Numbered from the stretch's first letter, positions 8,112 through 16,311 are shown. The stretch: DNA of 41,697 nt from Candidatus Zipacnadia bacterium (GCA_029820045.1 JALGVE010000005.1:1-41697), one strand, 5' to 3'. Notes: generated from the sequence alone by a model not told the origin. Translations and numbers: made by a program.

Positions 8112-9131
8112 TCAGCCGCCGGACCATGCGCTCACTCGGTCCAGGTCATCAGACGTCAGGTTCGTCAGGAACTCGGTTATCAGCGATACTACGCTCTGCA
8201 CGTAGACCGGGTTGACCCGGTCGGTAGTGTCCGCGGCGGTGTGATTCGCCCGGTCCCCGAGCCGGTGTATCCAGACAGCAGGCAAGCCCGCCCGGGCGAA
8301 GGGCTCATGATCACTGTGCCCGGGATCAGGCTTGCGTGAGACAGCAACGCCCACCCGGCTGGCCGCAGACTCAATAAGAGCCAGCAGCGGCTCCGGCGCC
8401 GGCTCCACATAGCGTAGATACAGGTGGTCGCCGACGCCTATCATATCAACAGAAAGCATCGCTGCCAAGGGCCTTGCCTGATGAGCCTGGAAGTACCGCG
8501 ACCCGTAATGATGGTGCTCGGGGTTGTGATCCACCATCTCCTCCCCACCGAAGGCAACGAAGTAGATCGGACACGGGAGCGGCAGGTCGGCGGACACGCG
8601 CGCGATCTCCAGCATGGCGGCCACGCCCGAGCCGTTGTCGTTGGCGCCCGGAGAGAGCGCGTTGAGGTTGATAGAATCATAGTGGCCGCCTATGAGCAGC
8701 GCCGGCCCCGGCGGAGCGGAAGGCGGCCCCAGGGCCACGACGTTCTGAGTACACTTGCCGTCCTCGGCGAGCAGAATCGGCCCTTGAATGGTTGTCTGGT
8801 AGCCAAGCCCGGAGAGGTAGCCCTGCAGGTAGCGGGCGGCCTGGAGCTCCTCGGCGGAGCCCGCCGGCCTGGGGCCGATGGTCTCGGCCAGCAGGCGCAG
8901 GTGCCTCACGGCCAAGTCCTCGTCGTAACGGTTGGCCGGCGGTGAGGCCGGCTCGGGGGCGGTCTCCTCAAGAGCCGCGTCGCGGCTGGCCGATCCCACC
9001 CTTGGGCGGGACGAAGGCGGGGTCCCGGCCGCACCGAGGTGACCGGACACATAGCATCCCAGCCAGAAGGCCACCAGCGCCAGCGCGGCCTTGGCCAGCA
9101 CCTCGCTGGCTCGCGCTCTGCTAAGCCGCAA
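8112..9131 (-). CDS. M28-family zinc aminopeptidase, membrane-anchored
   Basis: After a single N-terminal hydrophobic segment (ALALVAFWLGCYVSG, residues ~14-28) and a Pro/Ala-rich linker, the domain shows the full M28 metal site: GGHYDS (His), ANDNGSGVA (bridging Asp), GGEE (catalytic Glu), SVDMIG (Asp) and a final NHTAADT His. It should remove N-terminal residues from peptides on the outer side of the cytoplasmic membrane; the substrate is unknown. The chosen TTG at 9131 overlaps the 3' end of flhB by 11 bp and has GGAGG just upstream. A longer reading frame to 9404 is only the shadow of flhB. It is thus translationally coupled to flhB and lies just upstream of fliA, an unusual place for a peptidase. 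Confidence 0.88.
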   Translation of the reverse strand: MRLSRARASEVLAKAALALVAFWLGCYVSGHLGAAGTPPSSRPRVGSASRDAALEETAPEPASPPANRYDEDLAVRHLRLLAETIGPRPAGSAEELQAARYLQGYLSGLGYQTTIQGPILLAEDGKCTQNVVALGPPSAPPGPALLIGGHYDSINLNALSPGANDNGSGVAAMLEIARVSADLPLPCPIYFVAFGGEEMVDHNPEHHHYGSRYFQAHQARPLAAMLSVDMIGVGDHLYLRYVEPAPEPLLALIESAASRVGVAVSRKPDPGHSDHEPFARAGLPAVWIHRLGDRANHTAADTTDRVNPVYVQSVVSLITEFLTNLTSDDLDRVSAWSGG

Positions 9132-10233
9132 AGCCCTCACCTCCCTGGGCGGGCGCCACTCGCTGCCGACTGCGCAGCAGCCGCTCGCGCCGGCGGCGGT
9201 AGACGACCGCGAAGATCTCGGCCACCACCTGATAGAGCGCCTCCGGCACGAAGCTGCCGATGGCGACCTGCTCGAAGAGGCTGCGGGCGACCGGCGGGTT
9301 CTGCGTGACCGGGATACCGTAGGTCCGCGCCAGCTCAATGATGCGGCGCGCGATGGCGCGCTGGCCCTTGGCGACGACACGGGGGGCCGGCATCTCGTTG
9401 GCATCGTAGCGAAGGGCGACCGCGATGTGCGTCGGGTTGGTCACAACCACGTCAGCGCTCGGCATCTCGGGCAAGATGCCCTGCTCCAGCAGGCCACGGG
9501 CAAGCTGTCGCCGCCGGGCGCGCACCTGGGGATCGCCCTCGGTCTCGCGCAGCTCGCGGCGGACCTCGTAGCGTGTCATGCGCAGGGACTTCTCGTGCTC
9601 CCACCACTCGTAGGCATAGTCGGCCGCTCCCAGGATCAGAAGCACCGCGCACGACTTGAGGATCATCTCGCCGGCGATGGAAACCACCGCCGCGGTCATC
9701 GGCCCAAGCTCCATCGCGCCCATGCCGACGAGGACATCCGCGCGCGCCCGAAGCACCCAGGCGCAAACTCCGAGTATCACGCCGACCTTGATGATGCCCT
9801 TGAGCGTGGCGACAGCGCCGCGCCAACTGATCAGGCGTTTGAAGCCGGACCCAGGGTTGAGGCGGTTCCAGTCGGGCTGAAGGGCGCTCGGCGCGAAGAG
9901 CAGGCGCGTCTGACCCAGGCTGGGCAGCACCGACCCCAGCAGCGCCGCCAGCATCAGGGGCCCCAGCATGGCCGCCAGCGCCGGCAGGAGGTGGCGATAC
10001 AGGGTCATGACTTGCTGCGGGTTCGCCTCCCCCTCCGGGTTCAGCGAGAACGCGCTTCCCAGCAGGTTCAGCAGATCGTCCGCGATGGAGTGCCCGGCCA
10101 GCCGCCAGACCAGGTAGATGGCAAGCAGCCCCAGCGCGCGTGAGAGGTCCACGCTGTGCGCCACCTGACCCTTCTCGCGGGCCTTGCGCCGCTTGCGTTC
10201 CGTCGGTTGTTCGGTACGTTCTTCGGTAGCCAT
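9121..10233 (-). CDS. flhB: flagellar export apparatus switch protein FlhB
   Basis: The 370-aa FlhB has the N-terminal E.TE.PT..K..KAREKGQVA signature, four hydrophobic segments in residues ~32-210 and the cytoplasmic domain with the self-cleavage site NPTH at residues 266-269 (VVVTNPTHIAVALRYD). Cleavage between Asn and Pro switches export from rod/hook to filament substrates, together with FliK. It is the third gene of a flhA-fliR-flhB run and its end overlaps the M28 peptidase start. The ribosome site is weak. Confidence 0.97.
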   Translation of the reverse strand: MATEERTEQPTERKRRKAREKGQVAHSVDLSRALGLLAIYLVWRLAGHSIADDLLNLLGSAFSLNPEGEANPQQVMTLYRHLLPALAAMLGPLMLAALLGSVLPSLGQTRLLFAPSALQPDWNRLNPGSGFKRLISWRGAVATLKGIIKVGVILGVCAWVLRARADVLVGMGAMELGPMTAAVVSIAGEMILKSCAVLLILGAADYAYEWWEHEKSLRMTRYEVRRELRETEGDPQVRARRRQLARGLLEQGILPEMPSADVVVTNPTHIAVALRYDANEMPAPRVVAKGQRAIARRIIELARTYGIPVTQNPPVARSLFEQVAIGSFVPEALYQVVAEIFAVVYRRRRERLLRSRQRVAPAQGGEGFAA

Positions 10234-10324
10234 CTCAGAACCTAGTGTTTGCTCTCACAGCTCACGCCGCCTCGGCAACGGGCCGGCGCGGCAAGCACGC
10301 GGCGCGACTGCCATGCACTGGCTT

Positions 10325-10390
10325 GTAGGTCGGGCTTTCTAGCCCGACTCAGCCAACGACCAAGGAGTCGGGCTAGAAAGCCCGACCTAC
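10325..10390. repeat. paired-hairpin element in the fliR-flhB gap
   Basis: There are two perfect 26-bp inverted arms, 10325-10350 and 10365-10390, around a 14-nt loop. Each arm is itself a hairpin of the form GTAGGTCGGGC-N6-GCCCGACTC, with the N6 spacer TTTCTA on the left and TAGAAA on the right. A second copy with a different spacer lies at 11282-11359. Confidence 0.9.
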
Positions 10391-10443
10391 GAACGGCATC
10401 CTTTCGCGGCCAATCAATACAACACGAGTTGCGGGAGACAGCA

Positions 10444-11223
10444 CTAAGAGACCCCTCTCACTATGAGGTGCAAGTACTTGCTCATAAGGTCAACGATCCA
10501 GCCGAGGTTGCGCCACAGCAGGGGCACACCCAGCGCCGCGAGCAGGATGCCCATCGCGATCTTAGCCGGTATGCCGACGATGAAGACATTGATCTGCGGC
10601 ACCGCTCGCGCCACCAGGCCGAAGGCCAGATCCGCGAGCAGCAGAGCCGCAATGATCGGCCCCGCGAGTCGCAAGCCCAGCGCAAATACCGACTCCCCAA
10701 GGTCCGCGACCACCTCCCCCAGGCCCGGGTCGTAGCTGAGGCAGCCTACCGGGGCGATGCTGAAGCTCGCCGCGATCCCGCGCAGCAACTCGTGGTGACC
10801 GTTGAGCTGGATGAAGAGGATGAAGGCGATCAGGTAGTAGACGGTGCTGAGAATGCCCGACTGCTCGCCGGTGGTCGGGTCGAAGAGTTGCCCCGCGCGC
10901 AGGCCGACCTGAAGGTCGAGTATTTCGCCGCCCATCCGGGCCGCCTCCAGCAACACGCGCAGGGCAAAGCCCAGAGCGGCGCCGAAGGCCAACTCCGCGA
11001 GACAGGTCTCGATGTACGTGCCAAGGTCCGACACAGGCGGCGTTTCGCGCACACAAACCGGCACGAGAATCCAGGCTAACGCCATGGCAAGCCCGACACG
11101 CACGCGCGCCGGCACCCGCTCGCTGCCGAGGCCAGGCGCGAAGAAGACGACGCCCGCTACCCGCAGTCCGGCGGGCAGGAGGGCAACGAATCTCTCAAGT
11201 ATCAGGCTGACTATGTCTGTCAT
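10444..11223 (-). CDS. fliR: flagellar biosynthetic protein FliR
   Basis: This integral membrane export-gate component is about 259 aa from the chosen ATG (MTDIVSLILERF). Typical FliR features are the FFAPGLGSERVPARVRVGLA segment, an Ala/Gly-rich helix with GAALGFALRVLLEAARMGG, then GLRAGQLFDP and a run of hydrophobic helices to the C-terminus (PQINVFIVGIPAKIAMG). The frame is open further upstream to 11331, but those 36 residues are coded by the paired-hairpin element at 11282-11359 and are unlikely to be translated. The order flhA-fliR-flhB is a common arrangement of the export gate. Confidence 0.95.
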   Translation of the reverse strand: MTDIVSLILERFVALLPAGLRVAGVVFFAPGLGSERVPARVRVGLAMALAWILVPVCVRETPPVSDLGTYIETCLAELAFGAALGFALRVLLEAARMGGEILDLQVGLRAGQLFDPTTGEQSGILSTVYYLIAFILFIQLNGHHELLRGIAASFSIAPVGCLSYDPGLGEVVADLGESVFALGLRLAGPIIAALLLADLAFGLVARAVPQINVFIVGIPAKIAMGILLAALGVPLLWRNLGWIVDLMSKYLHLIVRGVS

Positions 11224-11281
11224 TCTCGTTCTGTTCCCCGGGGCTCTGCCCGTATTCGGGCACACGCAGACAATGTCGTTC

Positions 11282-11359
11282 GTAGGTCGGGCATCCTTGC
11301 CCGACTCGTCAGTCATTTCCTCGGTGGCCAACGGAGTCGGGCAAGGATGCCCGACCTAC
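11282..11359. repeat. paired-hairpin element supplying the flhA stop codon
   Basis: There are two perfect 26-bp inverted arms (11282-11307 and 11334-11359). The form is GTAGGTCGGGC-N6-GCCCGACTC, as in the 10325 copy, but the spacer is ATCCTT/AAGGAT. The TAG in the outer end of the right arm (minus strand, 11356-11358) is the stop codon of flhA. Confidence 0.9.
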
Positions 11360-13422
11360 GCGGCCGCCGCCGCCAGCCCAACTGAGCCAAGTGACCTCAC
11401 CCGCATCTCCGGCACGATCTCCTGATGCGACAACACCGCCAGATCCGGGAAGTTGCGCGCTAGCAGGGCGCGCAGATGCCGGCGTATCGGCGGCGCGGCG
11501 AGTACCGCAGGCGGGTACCCACGCGCAAGCATGTCCTCGACGGCGTGGTTGGTGGCCTCCAGCAACTGCTGCAGAGCGGATGGCTCCAAGATGCAGATCT
11601 CCCCGTGCGGCGTATCCACCAGCGCCTCGCTTATCTGCGCCTCGAGCACCGGGTCCATGATGTAGACGTAAAGCTGACCGTCCTCGCTGCGGTTCTTCTC
11701 GCAGATCGTGCGGCCCAGGGCGGCGCGCACGAACTCGATGGCCTCGGTCAGGCTCTCGGTGACGCGCAGGCCGTCGGCCAGAGCCTCGACGATGGTGGAG
11801 AGGTCCAGGATGGGCACGCCCTCCTCCAGCAGCGCGCGCAGCACCTGATGAAGCTGGCCCACGGAGGCCAGGTCAGGTATCAGTTCGTTCACGGCGGCGG
11901 GGTTGGTCTGCCGGAGTTGGTCAAGCATCAGTTGCACGTCCTGGCGACTGAGAACTTCGGAGCCGTGTTGCTTGATCAACTCGCTCAGGTGTGTCGCCAG
12001 CACCACGTCAGGCTCCACCACGGTGTAACCTCGCGCCTCGGCGATGCTCCGCTGCTCCGGCTCGATCCAGTACGCCGACAGACCGAAGGCGGGCTCAGTG
12101 ACGGAGGCGCCCGGAAGGGCATCGAGGCCTTCCCCGGACGCAATCGCCATGAGGCGTTTGAGCTGCAGCGCGCCCTCGGCGATTACGGAGCCGCGCAGCA
12201 GGATCCGGTACGCGTAGGGGTCGAGGCCCATGTTATCCTGGATGCGAACCGGCGGGACAATGAGGCCAAGCTGGTTAGCGCACTGCTCGCGGATCGCGGC
12301 GATGCGGGCCAGCAGCCCGCCCTGAAGCCGCTCGTCCACCAGCGGGATGAGGCCGTAGCCTATCTCGATGCCGAGGCGGTCCGGGGCAGGCGCTGTGAAC
12401 AACTCCTCGTGGGCCGAGGGCCCCTCGCGGGTCTCCTCCGTATCCGACTCAGGCGCGGCGCCCTGGTGGCTTACGTAATATGCTATCAGCCCCGCGATCG
12501 AGCCGACGAGGAAGAAACTGACCTTGGGCAGCCCCGGAACCATGCCGAAGAAGACGAGCATGACGGCGACGATGGCTACCGCCCGCGGCTGGGCGAGAAC
12601 TTGAGCTATCACGTCCCTCCCCAGGTCCTGCTCGGAGGCGGCACGGGTGACAACCAGGCCCGTGGCGGTGGAGATGAGCAACGCGGGTATCTGACTTACC
12701 AGGCCATCCCCGACCGTGAGCAGCGCGTAGCGCTGCAGCGCCTCGCCGGGCGCCAGGCCCAGGCGCGCCACGCCGATGATCAGGCCCGCGACGATGTTTA
12801 TGAGCACGATGATGATGGCCGCGATGGCGTCGCCGCGCACGAACTTGGTGGCGCCGTCCATCGCCCCGTAGAAGTCGGCCTCGCGCTCGATACTGCGGCG
12901 GCGAACCCTAGCCTCATCCTCCGTGCTCAGGCCCGCATTGAGGTCGGCGTCAATCGCCATCTGTTTGCCGGGCATCTCGTCCAAGGTGAAGCGCGCAGCG
13001 ACCTCGGCCACGCGCTGGGAGCCGCTGGTGATGACCACGAACTGAATCACCACCAGGATGAAGAACAGGATCATCCCCACCACGAGGTCGCCGCCGACCA
13101 CGAAGTTGCCGAAGGCCTCGATCACCCTGCCGGCGTGGGCGTGCAGGAGGATGAGCCGGGTGGACGAGATGTTCAGAGCCAGCCGGAACAGCGTCGCCAC
13201 CAACAGCAGCGAGGGGAAGACCGCAAACTCCAGCGGCTCGCCCACGTACATGCTGACCAGCAGAATGCACAGTGCAAGGCCGAAGTTGAGGGTCAGCAGC
13301 ATGTCCAACACGAACGGGGGCAGCGGGATCAGCATCATGGCGACGAGGCCGATGATGCCCAGGGCCATCATCACGTCGCTTTGTTGCAGGGCGCGTTGGA
13401 GTATCGAGACCGTCACCGTCAT
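11356..13422 (-). CDS. flhA: flagellar export gate protein FlhA
   Basis: The 688-aa FlhA has an N-terminal ~330-residue membrane domain with the signatures IPLPPFVLDMLLTLNFGLAL, FPSLLLVATLFRLALNISST and the FHIPEP-type loop region (DEMPGKQMAIDADLNAGLS). The cytoplasmic substrate-docking domain fills the rest (EIGYGLIPLVDE, LGLIVPPVRIQDN, VVEPDVVLATHLSELI, LSRQDVQLMLDQL). The last residues GLAAAAA are followed by a stop codon that lies in a palindromic element. GGAGG is only 1 nt before the ATG, so the GTG at 13416 may be the true start. It begins 38 bp after the divergent sigma-like gene. Confidence 0.97.
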   Translation of the reverse strand: MTVTVSILQRALQQSDVMMALGIIGLVAMMLIPLPPFVLDMLLTLNFGLALCILLVSMYVGEPLEFAVFPSLLLVATLFRLALNISSTRLILLHAHAGRVIEAFGNFVVGGDLVVGMILFFILVVIQFVVITSGSQRVAEVAARFTLDEMPGKQMAIDADLNAGLSTEDEARVRRRSIEREADFYGAMDGATKFVRGDAIAAIIIVLINIVAGLIIGVARLGLAPGEALQRYALLTVGDGLVSQIPALLISTATGLVVTRAASEQDLGRDVIAQVLAQPRAVAIVAVMLVFFGMVPGLPKVSFFLVGSIAGLIAYYVSHQGAAPESDTEETREGPSAHEELFTAPAPDRLGIEIGYGLIPLVDERLQGGLLARIAAIREQCANQLGLIVPPVRIQDNMGLDPYAYRILLRGSVIAEGALQLKRLMAIASGEGLDALPGASVTEPAFGLSAYWIEPEQRSIAEARGYTVVEPDVVLATHLSELIKQHGSEVLSRQDVQLMLDQLRQTNPAAVNELIPDLASVGQLHQVLRALLEEGVPILDLSTIVEALADGLRVTESLTEAIEFVRAALGRTICEKNRSEDGQLYVYIMDPVLEAQISEALVDTPHGEICILEPSALQQLLEATNHAVEDMLARGYPPAVLAAPPIRRHLRALLARNFPDLAVLSHQEIVPEMRVRSLGSVGLAAAAA

Positions 13423-13460
13423 TCCTCCGGACGTGGAGGCTGGCTTGCCCGCTGCTGCCG

Positions 13461-14180
13461 TTAGCCGTCGTTGGCTGTCGTTAGCGCGGCGCGGATCGTG
13501 ACCGCGCAGCGGCCGTAGAGCGCTTGCACCTCGTCGGGCGGCACCTCAAGCAACTCCACGATCTCCGGGAAGCTGAGCCTCTCCTGGAAGTACAGGGTGA
13601 GCAGCTTGGCTTGCGGCGGTCGCAAGCCAGCGATGGCGGAAGCGAGGTCGGCACGCTGCGCCGGGCTGAGCTGCCCCACGGGAATCATCCGCTCCGGGCT
13701 GACCCCGAAGACTAACCCCGCCTCCACGAAGGCATCCTGAAGATCATCGGTGTCGAGGCCAAGCTCGGCAGCGAGGTCCTCGTCCACGCGCGGGTCGCAT
13801 CGGCAGGCGGCGGCGCACAGGGGCTCGACCCGCCGCGACCAAGCAGATCGAAACCACCCGGTGCCCTGGGCCCAGCGTCGCAAGTCCTCCAGGATCTGCC
13901 GCGCAGTCACCTCCTCGAACCGCGTCTCGTCCATCCCTGCGTGCTCAGTTGCCTCGATGAGCGTCATCAGGCCCCGGCCTATCAGGAGGCTCTCGTCCAG
14001 GTACGGCGAGAGCTGCGCGCCGAGGCGACCGATGGCTACCTTGACGAGATGAGGGAACCTCTGTACCAGCTCATGACGGCTCGCCAGGCTCTCGGGCGAG
14101 CCGTGCAAGAGCGCCCGCGAGGTCGGGCAGTGATTGTGATAGGCCAGGTCGCGATAGGTCGCGAGGGCTTCCAGCGTCAT
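13461..14180 (-). CDS. divergent FliA-like sigma-70 family protein
   Basis: This 239-aa protein aligns by eye along its length with the FliA encoded at 7302-8060, although identity is low. HLVKVAIGRLGAQLSPYLDE matches the region-2 start DLVKYEVDRVAAGLPAQVDR, and LLIGRGLMTLIEATE matches LISAGIIGLIRAVD. DEDLAAELGLDTDDLQ matches the region-3 motif. LRPPQAKLLTLYFQERLSF then PEIVELLEV..DEVQALYGR matches region 4. The -10-binding segment (GAIMDELRTMDWAPR in FliA) is poorly kept (QILEDLRRWAQGTGW). It may be a second flagellar sigma factor or a sigma mimic. A strong AAAGGAGA ribosome site precedes the ATG. It lies between fliQ and flhA in the operon. Confidence 0.6.
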   Translation of the reverse strand: MTLEALATYRDLAYHNHCPTSRALLHGSPESLASRHELVQRFPHLVKVAIGRLGAQLSPYLDESLLIGRGLMTLIEATEHAGMDETRFEEVTARQILEDLRRWAQGTGWFRSAWSRRVEPLCAAACRCDPRVDEDLAAELGLDTDDLQDAFVEAGLVFGVSPERMIPVGQLSPAQRADLASAIAGLRPPQAKLLTLYFQERLSFPEIVELLEVPPDEVQALYGRCAVTIRAALTTANDG

Positions 14181-14526
14181 GCGTTGTCTCCTTTGAAGCG
14201 ACTACTGACATCCGACCACTGATATCTGATCACCGGTATGCGACCACCAATATCCGGCTAACGACAACGGACAATGATATCTATCTACGGGGGGCGCTGA
14301 GATTTGCCCCCCTGAGAGGGGCGCCGGCATTTGCCCTCCCTGAGAGGGGCGCCGGCATTTGCCCTCCCTGAGAGGGGCGCCGACATTCTTGTCGGCGGCC
14401 GTTTGTCGTTTGTCATCTCAACAACCTTCCGCGACACGAATGTGGCGACTCCTCTGAGAAGGGTGTGCCGTTAGCGGTTCCCCAGTGCCCATTCCCCATT
14501 CCTCGCCGATAGCTGTTGCCGTAGTG
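14181..14526. repeat. repeat-filled gap between fliQ and the sigma-like gene
   Basis: No gene is seen. The gap holds a GGACAATGATATCTATCTACG block (about 14270-14290) that recurs on the other side of fliQ. It then holds about three copies of a 28-bp tandem unit (GAGAGGGGCGCCGGCATTTG plus CCCTCCCT, about 14313-14380), a GCCGACATTCTTGTCGGC hairpin (about 14380-14397), a degenerate GCGACACGAATGTGGCGA unit (about 14431) and a short CCGTTAGCGG word (about 14469). Confidence 0.8.
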
Positions 14527-14796
14527 CTAGCGCACAAACTCCGGCAGGCGCGCGAACAGGTCCCCGGAGAAGCTGACCAGCGAGCGCAGCATCCACGCGC
14601 CGCCCACAAGTATCGTGAGCGCGATAGCCAGTATCTTGGGCACAAAGGTAAGCGTCATCTCCTGAATCTGGGTGACGGCCTGCAGGATGCTGATGGCGAC
14701 GCCCACCACTAGCGCCACGCCCAGGATGGGCCCGCCCAGCTTGAGCGTGACGATGAAGATGTCTCTTGTCAGCGCCAGAAAGATGTCGCCGGACAT
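14527..14796 (-). CDS. fliQ: flagellar biosynthetic protein FliQ
   Basis: The small membrane protein of 89 aa with two transmembrane helices has the usual FliQ length and pattern: LKLGGPILGVALVVGVAISI, then LQAVTQIQEMTLTFVPKILA and a second helix ending in a short cytoplasmic tail. FliQ forms part of the FliPQR gate of the flagellar export apparatus. GGGAGGAG precedes the ATG. It sits between fliP and the divergent sigma-like gene, with homologous repeat blocks on both sides. Confidence 0.96.
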   Translation of the reverse strand: MSGDIFLALTRDIFIVTLKLGGPILGVALVVGVAISILQAVTQIQEMTLTFVPKILAIALTILVGGAWMLRSLVSFSGDLFARLPEFVR

Positions 14797-15055
14797 GAGT
14801 GCTCCTCCCAGTACCGACCTCGGATTACCGACTACGGACTACCGACTGACGGCAACGGACAATGACATCTATTTACGGGGGCGCCGACCTTTCTCCCCCC
14901 TGATAGGGGCGCCGAGATTCTTGTCGGCGGGCCTTTTTCCTTTCTCACCCCAACAACCTTGCGCGACAAGAATGTCGCGCCTCCTGCAAGAGGTGTGTGC
15001 CGTTCGCCGTTCGCCGTTCGCCGTTAGTCGGATGTCGGTGGTCGGTAGTCGGTCG
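14797..15055. repeat. repeat-filled gap between fliP and fliQ
   Basis: No gene is seen. Positions about 14850-14925 repeat the block found at about 14262-14340 (CGGACAATGACATCTATTTA, then GGGGCGCCGA and CCTGATAGGGGCGCC). It is followed by a GCCGA-type hairpin (about 14908-14928), GCGCGACAAGAATGTCGCGC (about 14962-14981) and a microrepeat with four CCGTT(C/A)GCCG-like words (about 14998-15028). Confidence 0.8.
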
Positions 15056-15841
15056 TTACCTGAAACTCAGCACCACCGATTGCGTGATCAAATGCCACCC
15101 ATCCACCATCACGAACAGCAGTATCTTCACCGGCAGCGATATCATCACCGGCGGCACCATCAGCATTCCCATGGACATGAGACTGCTGGCGACTACGATG
15201 TCAATGACCAGGAAGGGCACATAGAGCACGAAGCCCATCTGGAACGCGGACTTCAGCTCGCTAACGATGAAGCTGGGCATGATAACGCGGAAGGGAACCT
15301 CTGCGGCGGTGGCGGGCGGCGGCAGGTGAGCGATCTCGACAAAGAGCGCCAAGTCCTTCTCGCGCGTCTGCCGGAACATGAAGTCGCGCAGCGGCGCGCC
15401 AACGGCAGCGAGAGCCTCTTCAGAGGTGACCGCGCCAGCCAGATAGGGCTTGACGCCCTGCTCGTTCGCCTGCTTGAGCACGGGCTGCATGATGAAGAAG
15501 GTCAGGAATAGCGCGAAGCTCACCAGCACGGCGTTAGGAGGCGTCTGCTGGGTGCCCAGGGCACTGCGCAGAAAGCTGAGCACGATGATGATGCGCGTGA
15601 AAGAGGTCAGGGTAATCAGCAGCGCCGGGGCGAGTGAGAGCACGGCCAGGCCAAGCAGGATGCGGAGCGTCAGCACGATCTGCTCCGGCTGGTTAGAGGT
15701 CCACTGGGAGGGTATCACCGGCAGTTGCGGCGTTTGCGCATGGGCGTGCGGCGCCACGAGCATGAGCAAAGCCAGGCCCCAGAGGGCGGCGGGCACTGCC
15801 CGGCGTGCGACGCCCTGCCCCCATGATAGGAGGGCCGACAT
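15056..15841 (-). CDS. fliP: flagellar biosynthetic protein FliP
   Basis: FliP is the main component of the flagellar export gate. The protein (261 aa from the chosen ATG) has a signal-like N-terminus (ARR, then hydrophobic, then APHAHA before QTP) and the FliP signatures: LLITLTSFTRIIIVLSFLRS, ALGTQQTPPNAVLVSFALFL, VIMPSFIVSELKSAFQMGF, and the final DIVVASSLMSMGMLMVPPVM plus WHLITQSVV. The frame stays open for another ~150 residues upstream, but those residues are only the translated 48-bp tandem repeat. The first start that keeps the basic part of the signal peptide is the ATG at 15841, which lies in the first repeat unit. A GTG at 15796 would drop the basic residues. No proper ribosome site is visible, so the start is uncertain. 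Confidence 0.93.
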   Translation of the reverse strand: MSALLSWGQGVARRAVPAALWGLALLMLVAPHAHAQTPQLPVIPSQWTSNQPEQIVLTLRILLGLAVLSLAPALLITLTSFTRIIIVLSFLRSALGTQQTPPNAVLVSFALFLTFFIMQPVLKQANEQGVKPYLAGAVTSEEALAAVGAPLRDFMFRQTREKDLALFVEIAHLPPPATAAEVPFRVIMPSFIVSELKSAFQMGFVLYVPFLVIDIVVASSLMSMGMLMVPPVMISLPVKILLFVMVDGWHLITQSVVLSFR

Positions 15842-16262
15842 TCTCCAGGGGTGGCGACATTCCTGTCGCCGGGCGACGTCGGCCGACATTCTCCAGGGGC
15901 GGCGACATTCTTGTCGCCGGGCGACGTCGGCCGACATTCTCCAGGGGCGGCGACATTCCTGTCGCCGGGCGACGTCGGCCGACATTCTCCAGGGGCGGCG
16001 ACATTCCTGTCGCAGGGCGACGTCGGCCGACATTCTCCAGGGGTGGCGACATTCCTGTCGCAGGGCGACGTCGGCCGACATTCTCCAGGGACGGCGACAT
16101 TCTTGTCGCCGAGCGAGGTCGGCCGACATTCTCCAGGGGCGGCGACATTCCTGTCGCAGGGCGACGTCGGCCGACATTCTCCAGGGGCGGCGACATTCTT
16201 GTCGCCGAGCGACGTCGGCCGACATTCTCCAGGGGCGGCGACATTCTTGTCGCCGAGCCGCG
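15833..16262. repeat. tandem array of nine 48-bp units with internal hairpins
   Basis: Units begin with GGCCGACATTCTCCAGGGG at a strict 48-bp spacing: the GACATTCTCC words start at 15837, 15885, 15933, 15981, 16029, 16077, 16125, 16173 and 16221. Each unit also carries the hairpin GGCGACATTC(C/T)TGTCGCC (or the variant ending TGTCGCA). Because 48 is a multiple of three, long false reading frames run through it on both strands. It fills the fliO-fliP gap and touches the fliP start. Confidence 0.95.
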
Positions 16263-16311
16263 TGCTCAATAAGAATGTCGCGCCTCCTAGCCACAAATGC
16301 GCGCCTCACGA

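Noticed and set aside
11476-13464. Long open frame (662 aa) on the plus strand opposite flhA
   Set aside because: It is a high-GC antisense shadow of flhA with His/Arg/Asp-rich sequence and no domain; the same holds for 5661-6761, 28323-29582 and 19149-20741.
15833-16262. Regular array that could be taken for CRISPR
   Set aside because: Units are identical 48-bp tandem repeats with an internal palindrome and no unique spacers; no cas gene is near.
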